A stretch of 64,000 nt of DNA from the NCBI RefSeq assembly GCF_019399895.1, contig NC_091868.1, positions 544,499-608,498 of the forward strand, written 5' to 3'. Shown in pieces: positions 37,101-51,274 of this stretch. The stretch is from Cardiocondyla obscurior. Taxonomy: Eukaryota; Arthropoda; Insecta; Hymenoptera; Formicidae. The notes beneath the pieces were generated by a model. That model saw nothing but the letters and a program-made list of their open reading frames with translations, was not told the DNA's origin and made no database searches. Numbering within the stretch: position 1 is the first letter of the stretch; each line of letters starts with the position of its first letter. The position numbers and the translations under genes were made by a program.

Positions 37101-40100
37101 TCCAAGTGGAAGCCTGTCGCGAATCGCAGCGTATGGAATAGCGTCGCATCGTGCGTAACGCAAACGATTGTAATTGCGGGGTCCGTTTAAGAATCGGAAT
37201 GATCATTACCCAACGGGTTATTTCTGCGGTTGTAGCCCCAAGTATTACGAGGCTCGTCGTGACCAACTATCGCGGATGTCGCGTTTCCGAGGTCCTTACA
37301 ATAGAATTATTAATTCGAGGAAAAGAATCCAACGGTCCGTTTACCGTTGCGCTCTTTTCACGAGGGGGGTTTTTTTTTTTGTTGAATTAACAACGGGCTG
37401 TGCGTAGAAACGCTATCGAATACATACCCGGCGGCATTATTAGTCGCGCACGAAACGTAACGAGGCTCCCGCGCGATGAAGAATAAATGGAGAGAATGGG
37501 TAACGCACGAAATTGAAAAACCACGTGCTCCTCGCGGCGCTTCCCCGTCGTTTTGTGCTTCGCCTCAATTACGGCGCCGCACACTTTCTAGCACAAGAAG
37601 CGATCCCGAGATGGAATTACTTAATCCCACGGTGAAACGCGTGAAAGCAATAAATATTGAATACCGAAACGATATTACGTGCGAGCTGACTCGGCTAATG
37701 CGTGGCGGATCGAGGCATCGGTCAGTCCGCCCGATCGGAGAGCGGGGCAGCTTCTCGTTTCAAAAACCAGCTAAACGGCGCGCGTCGTCGGGCGACTGTA
37801 AATTTCGTGCCTTCCCGATGTCGAGCTAATCACGTTTACGGTAAATTCAATCCATTTCCCTCCGTTTTATTTTCGTTTCGTAATTCCTAATTTTGTTGCC
37901 CGCGCCGTGCGCCGCGCACCGCCTTCGGAAAACCGCACCGGGGCGACGCTCCGTTACGCGTAACTCGACGGCGCGCGTAGCGAGGGGCAGAATTCCTATT
38001 CGGGACCGTTAGCGAGCTTCTCTATTTCTATCGTGCTCGCTATCGCGCTAACGCGGCGCGGGCCGCCGGCTGAAAGAGGCCAATCGTAAATGTCGGGGGC
38101 ATAGGCACAATGCTGACGCGCGGACGATTCCGGAGATGCGGCATCCCAAATACTCGCGGGAACGGAAATTACGGGCACTTTACATCGCCGGCGTTGCGAG
38201 AGAGCCGGGAAATGCTTGCACCGCGCTCAGGAGATATCCGCGCGGCTAATAGATTTCTGCCTTATAGGAAGCGGGGATTATTCCAATCTTAATAACGTTC
38301 AGGCGGACTACTTCGATTCCGCGCCGCGGTCTAATTGCGATTCGCATCGTTTGAAAATGCACCTTCCTAAAAGCGTGCGCGCCGGCCGCCGCGCGGAAAA
38401 TTCCCCGACGATAAAGACCGGCGTGCCCACTTTATTTTGCAACATAGTTTTATTACGTATACAGGATGTTGGTATTTTATACCGCTAGTCGAAGGTAGGG
38501 GTAATATCAACCAGGTGTTTGCCCTCGATAAATGTTTTCGATTAATGCGGGAGACTCAGGCGCGCGTTGAGTCCCCGGCCGCGGCGGCGGCGGTCATCGT
38601 TCGCCAAGAAGAAAGTACGATAATAATGATCGTGCGATAATAAGTCAAACGGAGGGTTATATAACAGACGGAAATAGAGCACGGTCGGTTACGGCACGCG
38701 GTAAAATCGGATATTCGTGCCGATCTCGAGCACGCGCATTCGAAACTTGGCTCGACGACACCGAAGATACAATCGTTACCCTTAGACGTCCGTGACTGAT
38801 TGCAATGCACGCGTGTGCGCTGTAATAATCGTGCCTGACCGAGCGTGCTTCCTTTTCCTACGATACCCCACGTAGAAATCGGAACAAATGCCGCCCCCTC
38901 GTCTGTAGAAATGCCCGTGGAATTAAGCGTGCGCTCGGCGTGAAAGAAACGCGACTCTCGTGGCCTCGCCTCCTTTTCCCAACGACGAGGAATATATATA
39001 AAAAAAAAAAAAGAGAAAAAAAAAATATTGGCCTGTCTTACTTCACTTTTCCCGCCCTAGTGACGAAGGATATTCAATTTCTCATGGTGCCAGAACCAGG
39101 GCGAAATCGGTATGCCCCGACTGTGCGGCACACGCTCGCGCACGCGAACGGTTCCCAGCGATTTTCATTCGATATCGGGATGAATGGTGCGACTTGCATC
39201 ACCTTTCTAACCCCGCAATTACGCGCCGAGTCCTTCTTTCACATGCACACATTGTATGCTCATTTGTACCAGTTTTGCGGCGAAGCTCCGACGTGACTTC
39301 CCCCCCTCCCCCTCTCTTCGGTTGCGCTACGACGACCTCCCCAATTAAGCTTTCCGTCCGCGGGATTTTCACCGAACCGTCCAGGACGGCGGTTTAATCG
39401 CGGCCTATCCCTAGCTCGGTTTCCTCAATTCAGATAGCGCCGGCCCAGGATACAACTAGAGGAAGTTAATTCAATTAATCACGGATAATTAAGCCGCGGT
39501 TAATTGAATTTTCTTCCTGTCTCTATTATATCACACTCGCCGGCAAGTGTGCTACCGACTGACGGGGGAATTAATTAAATTGCAGTTGATTAAATTTACT
39601 CCTAATTAGACGCATATCTTGTTCTCTTCCGAAGGGAAATTTCCTTTCGTCCGCCTTCCTTTCCCTATTAATACGCGCGAGATTTATGTGACGCTGCGAG
39701 AGCACGCCGAGAATGGACTCGTGCTTTAACGCGGAATTCATGTAACTGTTTGCGACATAACGTGACGTTTCTTTCGACGACGAATTGAGTTGCGACGTGA
39801 TAGAGGCTCTTTTTTTGTTTCTTTTTCTTTTTTCTTTCTTCTCTTTCTTTTTTCGGTGCAATTTCGTCGCGGCGCGCAGCGGCCTAGCGGATAGGACAGA
39901 TAATTCCATCACGCGAGATATTACATACACAATTTACGCATCGCCGTCGTTAGCGTTCGCGCGCGATTATTACGGATACGTTAGAATACTTAATTATTAT
40001 TAATGACTCCGCGCACCCCGTTACGCGGCGTATGCGAGATCCGCGGCGCATTTACCGTATTCCGCTGGAGCGAAATACGTTCGTTTGTAATCAAGTCGCG

Positions 40101-43100
40101 TTGCGTTCGCTTATTTGATCGTAAATGAGTCAACGGTTTCATATACCATCGATACGCACCGCCGTTACCTCGGCCAGGATGACCGTGGAAGGGAAAGAGA
40201 GAGGGAGGACGGCGAGATCGCGAGAGGTAGGTCTCCGAGACGTGTGAATTAGAGACGGCCTGTGCAGAGGTCCGCGATGAAAAACACGGGGGGGAAGAAA
40301 AGAAATCCAAGTCTCCCCTTGGCCGTAAAAGATTTGCTTAAAGGTGCGACCCAATTGCCTGATTCATCTCGGTGTAACGCGAGCGGGAACGACCCACACT
40401 CGATTAACTTGGATAATTACGACGTGGACGCGTCCCGTAACGACGTCCAGTTCGCATTCGAATGCCCGAACGGATTACTTTCCTCGTTTTTGCCATTTTG
40501 CAGACGCGTATCCGTCCGCGCTCCTCGGTGCGTCGTCCACGCGGGGCACATTAGATACGTATTTTCTACGTACGGCCGAGGTACGTTACGGTGCACACGC
40601 TACTTTCTCGGTCGACCTATATGGGATTTTTTTCTCAAACCCCATACGATCCTCCATGTCGGCTGTATAACTTTGAATCTGGGTTCCTTTCTATCGCGCA
40701 TCATCGGGTACGCGCTTTTCCGCGCTCGCTTAAAGTAGGAGGATCGACCAGGAATGGCACGCGGTGGATTCGGCATTTTTTTTTTTTACTCACTCGATGA
40801 AAGAAAAAAAAAAGGGGGAAGGAGTACTGTCGGCGCTTCAGGAATTTTACGGCACGTCTAACTTGCTCGATAAGCGTGAACGTTATGAAGTAATAAATTT
40901 CACCGCGGCTCCTCCCGCTTCCATATTCCTTTCCGATCTACTTGGAATAATTTGTAGGATCTGGGGTACTGACGCTTATGAGAACTGCGGAATTTTTTTT
41001 CTCGCTCGCGGCCGCGGCATTATCCGACGAGCAGTCCGGAGTTTTAATCTCTCTCGCATCGCATAAATTAAAGAAGGCACTCTAATTACGGAATTATCCG
41101 AGTTACGGCGGGCATAAAACGTAATGAAACGTATTACAACTTATCCGCGTACCAGCGAAACGGCGCGAGACGCGAGCGTACGTCGGTAACGATCGGGAAT
41201 ATTTCTCGTTTCGGTTTTCTCTCGCCCCGCTGTTTTCTTGAGCACTTCCTCGCACGTCTTCCGGAGGATGATTTCTGATTTCCTAGCCACGGTCCACCGG
41301 AATGACACGCTGCCTCAATCTTTGCGTTAAACCGTGCAGGATGTCGACGTTTCGAAAATCACTCGGCGTTCGCGGGGCTGCGTGACCGTACGGAAGCGGC
41401 CGGCCGTCGCGGAGTTTTGCGGAATTCGCGGCGGTTACGCGGCCGTCTTAAACGTATAAAGCCAATTAGGACTCGATATTCTGTTGAGCTCGCGACCATT
41501 CATCATGCAAAGCGATTACAAGCCGGGGAATCTGTGCCGTGGTAGTTAAGACCGGCGGCAGTTAAGGCAAAATAAACGGAACAATACGAGAAACACGAGC
41601 GGGCAGAGGCTGGTCGCGGGTAGAGTCGACCGGGCTCCCGGTCGGCTGCCGGCCGATCGGTTGGAATTAATGCGCTTACCTCGCTGGTGGCGGTGTAATT
41701 TGTTGTCAATTTGATTTGCGGTCTAATCTTGCCGGGCGATTCTCGCGTTTCCTTGGCCGTTAAAGGCGCGGCGGTGGTGACATCGGCGACGCCGGCGGTC
41801 GCTGAGGCCGCTGACTTCCTCGAGGACAGCACCGTGGCCGCGGTGTGCTGGGTGGGCGAGATTATTCTCGGCGACGTCTCGGTGATGTAGCTGGGACTCG
41901 AGCCGTCTTGCGGGTTGCGGGAAGTCGGTACGCTGGCCGTGGACGACGCCGACGGGGACGCGGCTGTGGTCGCCGTTGTCGCCGTCGCCGTCGTTCTCGC
42001 AGTCGCAGTCGCTGCGAGTGTCGTCGACGAAGCCGTTGGTAGTTTCAACGTCGTGGTGGCGGACGTCGCGATCGTTTTAGCCGCGGTCGTCGTCGTCGCG
42101 GCGGCGGCCGAGGACGACGCCGAGTGAAACGTGGAATTGGCGATTGGCCTCGACGCCGTCGTCGCGGTGGTCGCCGAGGTGCTCTTGCTCCCTCCGGTCG
42201 CGGCCGTGGTTTTCTTCACTTTGCCGGTATCGCCCTTCGACGACGCTGGGACCGCCAACGCGGTCGTCAGCAGCAACGTCAGGCAAAAGCAACTCTGAAT
42301 AGCGCGCATTTTTAATCTTTTATCCTAGGCGTCTTTCTTCGAAGAGTTCTTTTTTTTTCCCCCGTACGATCGACGCGTTTCCTGTAGACGGTTCGTTTAA
42401 GACCTGCGAATAAAACGTGTACCGTATTAGTAATCGTCGGAAAACATGGTTGTAATTTGTTTAATATTTTTTTTTATCTTGTCAAATCTGTTTTATACAA
42501 GCGATCCGTGATTCAATCGGAAAGATAATTTTCGAAAAGTAGTTCAACACGCGTCGTCTTCACTTTTGCGTTTACTTTCTTGTGTTTGCTTCGAGTCTCC
42601 TTCTCTTTTCCCCTTCCCTCTTTTTTTTTCTTTTTACTCGAAAAATTGTCACTTTCGCTTTTTCGCATCGTCGATGTCGTCGAATGAGGGAAAGGATTTG
42701 TAGATCGCGTATCTCTGCGGTTTGCCGAGAAATTACCCGCCATGCGGATGGGGCAATGTAGAACATAAGCGTAGTTTAGTGCCGTCCGAATGTTTGCCTC
42801 GGAAACGGCCTTAACCAGGAGCTCTCGCTCTCGCAACGGTAATTAGATTTTTCTGAGCGCGGTTCAAGTTCATGCCAAGGTACCCTGATGAGTGGACTTG
42901 GTTGTTAAACGACGCAGACTTGAGCAGTTAATCTTATCGCGCTACACTTTTTATGTCTGTCGTTTAATTTTATCTATCAGCATTTTATGTCTTCGTGTTT
43001 ATATTGTGCAATTAAATGAAATCTTTTCACTCAAACATGGAAATATAAAATTAATGGCACACGAGGAAATGTAATTTCTCGTTCGTAGGAGAGAAAAAGG

Positions 43101-46100
43101 CCGTTTATCGTGCGAAATTATGTAAATACGGAGACCGAGGTAATTGCTACGTGTCAAGTTCGACTCTCGGAATGAAACGGAGATATGGAAAATTTCATCG
43201 TGATTAGAATGCCGGGATCTAGCCGCGGTTTGCGTTATGTATCGGCGAAATCGCGGTGCCGCGGTGTGTGAGACGTTTTCCAATTACTGCGCTCTTCCTT
43301 CACGTGTGCCCCTTTCGGCAACGAGCCCGAGGTCGTTCTTCGTTCTCGCGAACAAAATTTTTTTATTTTTTTTTTTTTACGACGGCCTTTCGCGCTCGCC
43401 GGCGGAATCTCTTGATTTTTCTTCCGCGGTCGAAGCAGGTCGAGCTCGTTTTTCTCGTCCCGAAAACATTTACGTCGACAGATAGGAATTAGGTGGGGCT
43501 CTGGGAGATAGATGGCTGGGAGAGGCACCGGCCGTTTATTTGCTCGTCTTCCTGGATGTCCGTGCATCGGTCCATGGCGGAGCTGACCGCTTATCTGCCT
43601 GCCTGCCTGCCTACCTACGTATTTTCCTTTCACGTGCTCGATCTTGTCCGCGCGTCGGTGCTCGGTGCCGCAACAGTTATCGCACGTATGCCATACGACA
43701 CTGCTGAAAATTGGGTCATTCGGTACAAACCGACCATGCGAGCCGTTATCTCGTTGCATTTGCAAGGCCGTATCAAACTTCTCCCGCGCGAGAGCGGACC
43801 GCCAGCACGCTTCGAGCATCAGATGTTAGACATTACGCTTCATTAGAATATGTATCTCACGTTGCTGAGTATGTACCCGCGACGGATGCGCGACTCGGTA
43901 TAACGGAAGCGAGTAGCGCGGACCCGCGAGAAAAAGAAATAAGCGAGGAACGTTTCGAGTGGGTAGACACGCGCCGAGATACCGTGCGATAAAAGAACCT
44001 TGATTAAATACGATCGACGGGTTTTCAAACCGTAACGTGCTGAAATCTCTCACGGTCGTTCCTCGGGGGGAAAACGCCAACTATTCCGCGCGTTCTAAGT
44101 TTACTCGTGTTCCATTCGTCGGAAGGAGGCGCGATTGTTTCCTCGGTGGATGAAAATTTACGCACAATGGAGGCGTAATGTTATTCGGCAATTTTTCTTT
44201 TTTTTTTTCTTTCTTTTTATTTTCGTACCCGCACTACTTGTGCCATTTTGCTCCTTCGTCGTGGTGTAAACGATCTTGCGGCGGGTGGTTGTCACGCTTA
44301 AGTATTCGCGACCCATCGGCCACTTAAAAACGGCGGAACGATTATTAAAAATTATTTTCTTCATTATTTTCTTAAGGATGCGAATAAGAGAGAGAGAGAG
44401 AGAGATATCTTGCGGAGTTATAGAGGCGAACGGTAAACGCCGGAGAAAATGAGTAGATAAACAGAACGTACGGTGTTACGGCGATATGAATCGCTGAAAA
44501 AGGAGATAGCAGAAGGAAATTAAGTAGAAGATATGCGAGAGATGAAATTATACAATTAATGTCTACTCTCTCTCTTTATCTTCCTTGCATTAGCAATTCG
44601 TTGCACGTGGAGTTATGGGCGAATGGTGAATAATTTCACCATTAATGAACGGCTCGCGAGAGCAACGAGCATTAATTTGCTTGCGCAAATAAAACGGACG
44701 TTCACGGATCGATGGGCGTGCGCGTGTTTCGGCAATTTGTCGGACTAACGAGACCGAAAGGAAAGCGCGCGCTCGCGGCGGTCGACTGTGCACAAAAGCA
44801 CGTGCAATTAGTGATGGATATAAGCACCGGGCCGAAGAGAGAGAGAGAGAGAAAAGGTTGACGGATCTCGTAAAGTCGTTCGCGTTTCACGTCTCGTGTC
44901 CGCGCGACACATAAAGGATCTCGCGCGATTCAAAAGCGCCAAGACGTAAGACAAAGAAACGGCGGCGATTCGCGCGGCGACTCGCGTCAACGCCGCTGAC
45001 AACGTAACCGCCTAACGGATCTTTTGTTAAATTGGCTTAACGCGCCGCGTGGCCCTTTTCCTCATTGTAATCCCCGCGGTTCGTCGCGTCATTCGCCACG
45101 GCAGTCGGTCGGAGGCTGCCCGAACACGCGAGGCCGTCAAAGAAACGCGCGTCACGCGTTCCCCTCGTCGCCTCGAAAATAAATATGTGAAAAATCACGT
45201 AGGCCATCAGCCGCTCCGTAAGCTGAATCATTTTTTTTTTTTTTCCCCCTTTTTTTATCATTTTTTTTTTTTATGACGCACGAGGAAGTCGGAGCCGCAT
45301 GAAAAACGAAGACGGATTTCTTTTCTCGAGTGGAAAATCGGCTGATTCCGCGAATGATCCGCTAGAGATGCGGCGATAATAATATATCATCGTCGCGTTT
45401 CCTTCCTCCCGCCTCTTCTCCGGGAAGGAATGAGCGATGTACGCGATGAGAAAGAGGATGAGAGCGTGCAAGAAGAAAGGAAGACGCGATTATCTGGGAT
45501 AAAAACATCCAATAATGAATACACCCACCGGCTCGATTCGCATCGGTAGCGCCCGGTAGTTGGACACGTAGATTGTAACGGAAGTACGCGAGGAGCAAAG
45601 TCGGCGGTCGCGATCGGAATGTTGTACCCTCGGTATCTATCTGCTTCGCGGCGGAATCATCGATGTCGAACGAATATTGTCCGCAAAAAAAAAGAAAGGA
45701 AAAAAAAAAACGCAAATAAGGAGGAACGTGCGTCTGCTTCCTGGTTTTTCCTCGATCGAGTTAATTCGTATATCTTACGACGTCGCGAATTTGCAGACAC
45801 GAAATATCATTTAGATATATATCGTAGAAATTGAATCGGTTGCAAACCGCCGCTTTGCGGCTACACGACGAGATAAAAAAATAATAATAAAAAAAAGATA
45901 GTAATCGTTTCATTGTCAATTACAGTAAAGCAGCTGTACTTATTTCACAGTTCCGTTATCTCTAGTATAATAGTAGTTACGAATAATAGCTGGTAGATAA
46001 TAAAATTGCTTATCGTGCATATACGTATCTTTTCATACTTATTACATTTTATGTAATTCACATTTCTATATATAATGCATTAACGGATTAGAATTTTGTT

Positions 46101-49100
46101 GTCAATTATACCTATTACATTTATTTTATCGAATAAGCCAACTGTTTCTATTCGAAACTTCTTGGTTTATTCAACAGAAACTGGAGACGGAGAATAAAAA
46201 ATTATTAATAATGTAATATAAGCCAGCGACCCCCGTGCCGTATTAAGAAGAAGATAAAAAGAGAAGGCAAGCGCTAAACGAATCGATTTTCTCACGAATT
46301 CGCAGATACACCGCTGTTCTGTATTATTGTGCTGTATTAATTATTAATGTTTGAGGTGAGAAGCAGTAAAAGAGTTCATACCTAGTGCAGCGTGTAGGTA
46401 ACCTGACCCTCGACCTAGACTCTCGTCTTCGCTCCACCTTGACCGCGACCTCGACCGCGATCCCTGATAGGAAAGAAGGCTCCTGTCTCTGCACGCCACT
46501 GACAAACCGGTAGATCAGTCGGTTCTAATCCAATCGCTCTAAGATCTCACGTAGATCCTGTCGGTATCTTCTCGAAAGCGAATAAAAAAAAAAAAATAGA
46601 AACCTCTGAGCAATTATCGCACGGCACCGAATGCACGGATCGATCGCTTAATAATCGCCGGTGATGATAATTTGGCAGCGATCGCGCGACAGGCGTTGCA
46701 CCGAAGAATCGCGACGGCAACGAAATCCCGCGTTTGCACCCCTCTTCCGCGTTCCGCAGCTCTTCCGAGGCCGTGAACCGTATTGCTCGCGAATCGCCGG
46801 TATACCGTTGGTATCGTTGCTGTTGTTGCTCGGAAGGCCGGTTGTAGATGGTAGGTAAAACCCGCGATGAGATTGTTTCGGAGTTTGCGCCCGACTGCGG
46901 CCTCGCGTAGGACGCTACGTGCCTATGAGTCCCCGCTAGTCCCACTTACCAACCAACCAGAAACTGCTCGGGTATACTCGGAATCCTAAGCTGCATCTCC
47001 GCCAATCCACCTTCCACTCTTCTTCCCTCCGTTCCCTCTGGTCGTGTTCGCCTCGGGGTTCCTCGGTGCCCGCGCTCGTCCGGGATTTGCTTGTGCTTTT
47101 CATGTTTCGGCCCTGCCGGAAAAACCGACCCGATGATAGACGCGGGGTGAGCTTCGCGGCTGGAACCGGTCGTTTCTGGACCACCAAGTGTCTCTTAATC
47201 AACCGTGAAGGCGGTTTCGCGGGAGCTATTAATCGATATTAGTGACAAGTTACGAGGAGAGAAGTCCTTCGTGTCTTTCGCCTCTTCTATTTCTTTAGCA
47301 TAATTGGAAATCACGAGAGATACTTACGCGATGAGAACTGTTCTTTGAAGTAGCCATCGGCTGTCCGCCGCTTTGATCTTAGGAATATTACGCCGGGACC
47401 TAATAGACCCTGACTCAACTCCCACGTATCTTCACCTTTCGAATAGAGAGAAATTTCCTACGCGCTGCCTAAAGCCATAAACTTTCTGCTCATCTTCTGC
47501 TCATTTCTGTATAGGACTTATAGTCTGATAAATTGATTTATATATGTTTGTTGATGAGAACTAACAATTACGCCGATAATGAAACGGCAGAAAATAACGC
47601 ATAGACAAAGATTTATCTTCTCCCTCGTCTTCCTCATCCGGCCCGGTGGAATCCTTCAAGAAAATCCTCTTTTGAAAATGCGGAGGCAAGTGTTACGGCG
47701 GATTTATCCGACTTCATTAACGGGCAAACACAAATGGCGAATTATTTTAGAAAGTTCAAATCCACACCGAGGAGCAATCTGTCGACGCGTCGAATTGCAT
47801 TTCCTTCTTCGTAAATTCAACACGTCGATAATCATTTTTGCAAATCGTACGAGAGAGAGAGAGAAATAGAGGATATTTTACGATTATTATTATTACTTTG
47901 CGGTCATCGTCGTCGATGGGCTCTCGCTTTATCGCGAATTTTTTTTTCTCTCTTTTTTTTTATCGTGGACACATCGTGGATGTCGAGTAACACGTCGAGG
48001 GTACAGCGCGGCCTTTCTCCGAAGATCGAACGCATATTCTTCTCGGCCGCACGATTCATCTCGGTGAAAGTCCACGGCTATCTGTTAGGCATAAGATTTG
48101 ACGTGGACGCTAATCATTGTCTGCGGTGCGCTCGGCCATAGTTCGCGTGTTTTTCTTCGCCGCGAAGCAGAGAAGTCCGAGATTCAGCCGGCGATATATC
48201 GACGTCCGCGTCGGGATCGCAGCCTCCAGCCGACCATTAGGAATCGGAAAAACCGACCCGCTCTTTGCGCCAGTGGGTTTTTGCGCTCGAAACGGGGCGA
48301 GTACGGTTCACGCCTTCGCGAAAGAGAGGAACGAACAACGTGCGGCAAAAAGAAAGAAAGAAAAAAAAAAGAAGTAAAAAAAAAAGAAAAAAATCTTTCT
48401 CTCTTCAAGGAGAAGTGTGTCGGAAAAGATGCCCGGCGCCGCGATGTGGAATCGCCGGTCGTTTTTCTTGAGCACGGGCTCCGAGGATTTTTGCAGAGAG
48501 AGATTCGTGACTAGTAAAGATTCCTCAAGGTCCATAAGGCGCAAACGTTACGAAGACACGCGATGCTCGAATAAATTTTCATCGGAGAAAAGCCCTTTTC
48601 ATTATTCATGAGAGAATTCGCTTTCTAGGCACTTCGTCCGTTGGATACGCGACTTTTACATTAAAATTTTTTTGCTTTTACACTAATTTCACACTAATTA
48701 TTGCTGCGCACGATAATACGTGTTTTAATGCTGCTAAGTTATTTAGATTATTTCTAATTAAAATTAACAAGCGGTAAATTATAAGGTTTTCGCGGGCGAA
48801 CGTAGTTGATGATATCTTGATCGATTTACGATATTTAATAACTGATAACTAGAATAAATCGGTGTAAGTAAAGAATGTGGTTACGATTGAGACATTGATG
48901 CACTTGAAGAAAGTCCTGATTTCCGGTGACCCCGTTTGACAGGCAGACGGAGGCGGCTGTCATTCGGTTGGAATCAGGACTGTCTTTTAAGTGCATCATT
49001 GTCTCAATTGTAACAGCATCCTCTACTTACAAGTTGCCATTGCTTGTCGATGTCTTTTTACCGTAGCTTCAATGTTTATCGCTTTCTCTGAACCGATGGA

Positions 49101-51243
49101 TAAGTAAACTCCACCTCTTTTTCCGCTCAACTTATAGGTCTTCGATTGCAAATACACTGTGGTCGCTAACCAGATCGTTTTTTCTCGTGAAAATTCTTGC
49201 CATTTTTATATAAAAATATGAAATTATTTCTTTATCTTTATTTGATTAATTTTTCGAAAATGTACAATTAGGGGGAAAGATTGCATCTTCTTAATCGCAA
49301 ATTAATTTCAGGCAATTTAATCAAGTATTTTTTTCTCTTTTCTTTTTTTTTTTTTTTTTTTTTTTTTTTGGGCTGGCCGTTCAAACTCATCTTCGGCGCG
49401 ATTGCGCGCCGCGTAAGAGAACTCGATTCAGAACTCGAACCAAGACGGCGCGGCGGTAACGGTGCCGTGCAGATGGTAACGTGCGAGAGTGGAGCATCCG
49501 CGAGTTGCGGGTGATGGACCGTGACGTTCTCACAGATAACTCACGGCTTCCGACGTCCACTCGCGTTCTGCTTATGTCGAGTTATCCGGGAGAGCGGCGG
49601 TCCTTTTGTGGCCCTCCCTCCTCCCCCTCGTGAAAAGGAGCCGCGCGTATACAGGGAAATCGTACTCGATTTCAAATTTGATATCCACGCTTCTGCTACG
49701 ACAGATGTCGGAGACTTACTTTTACCGAAGGGGGAAAACGTGATAAGGATAGAAAATTAGATTGAAACACGGTAATATATATATATATTTTTTTTTTATC
49801 ACAGCGCGAATCTCGTCGTGTTTAAAAAGAATTTTTTGCTTTGCAGAACGAAATGTATTTTATATATATAATCTGATTTATTTGAATAATCAAGTGCTTT
49901 TGGCACTAAATTAAAAAAAAAAGAAAAATTATAATTAATCTTCGGTTTGCAAACGGCTTATTAAATACGGCAAAGAGTTTTTACATGTTTAAATAACGAG
50001 ATTCAAATAATATTGTATATTTTCACACATGGTACAATAATTAAATATAAGATAGCAATTTTTTTTTTCTTTTTTTTACGAAATTAATGAATATAAATGC
50101 TGGGGTTTTTTAATTGAATTTATTGCCATCAACAAGAAATATTCGCTAAAGTCCACACATTGTTTAATTGACGATTATTTTATTGATATTGTTACAACGA
50201 TATCCTCTTTATCGACCTGCGATAGATCGCTAGTTTCCCATCTTTATTCCTGACTCTTACCTGTATCCTCAGCGATCTCGGAGATCGGTAAACTACCACT
50301 TTATCACATTTTCGTGTAAAAAAAGAAAATACGTATTTTCTTAATCAATTGTAATTATCCAAGAATCATATATTTTTATTATCTAATGGCTTTTTTCGTT
50401 TCTCCGAGAAAGAAAGGATTTAAAAAAAAAAAAAAAATGGCATATATGCTCGCGCGCACTACACACGTGTATAGATTTATCTTTTTATTAAGTTAAAGTA
50501 AAAGTAACAAATAACATTGAGAGATTCTTTTAAATCGCGTTGCGATGCTACCATATACAATATACTCCCCGAATTAGACACTTTCGAAAGGGACGAATAT
50601 ATACACGAGTTATCAAACGACTACAATAACTGCAACGTGCAATAAATTCTACGAAGCAACGTAAAGGTTTGGTAGCGTTAATTAAAAGGAAAAGAGGGGC
50701 TCGCCGTTGTTGCGACCGGGGTATGCGCGAGGGCGGAAAGGCCCGCGTGTCACATTGCGGGAATACGAGGCGATCGAAACGTTCTGTACAAAATTTATAG
50801 GCGAGCACACGATTTTTTTTTCTTTTTTCTTTTTCTCTTATCTCTACGTATCTTCTGTACATTACTTTTTACACTTAACACTCGCCAACCGCCGCTGGGG
50901 ATTGTACATGGCACGGCATCACATGGCTGGTACAAGTCGACCGATCGACACGTGTGTTTATAATTTATCGGTTGTTTTCTCGGTTCGTAGAGAGTGGACT
51001 CATGGGGTGAGTGTGTCGAGAACGAAACGGGGAGGGCAGAATAAGAGAAAGAACGTTCAAAAGGATTATTCGGAAGAGCGCGCGAATGAGCTCGCCGAGA
51101 GATCATCCGGACGCGCGCCACGTTCGGAAATTGGTCGGAAGCCGTCTCTACGATTTTACGACAATCGGCAGGTACCAAATGGCCAATTGTTGCGCGCCTG
51201 AAAAGACGGACAAAACCCGCCGGTTGGTCTCGGCGGGCAACCG

Positions 51244-51274
<31 letters not shown>

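Noticed and set aside
41845..42127. Val/Asp-rich and Arg-rich + strand frames
   Set aside because: Antisense of the Thr/Ala-rich exon of the Argos-like gene, and low complexity in both directions.
43235..43819. 194-aa minus strand open frame between the nested genes
   Set aside because: Poly-Lys and Arg-rich with no domain, and several alternative frames are open over the same CpG-rich DNA. I see no evidence for coding.
45362..45715. 117-aa minus strand frame with a protein-like stretch (DIDDSAAKQIDTEG...)
   Set aside because: It looked like a possible exon of the Argos-like gene's 5' region, but there is no acceptor AG after the T tract and no compatible partner. Kept as unsupported.
51243..51272. 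Long T tract next to the argos stop
   Set aside because: Considered as a terminator or a poly(A) remnant of a retroposon, but homopolymers of this kind are scattered through the whole window and no target-site duplication was seen.
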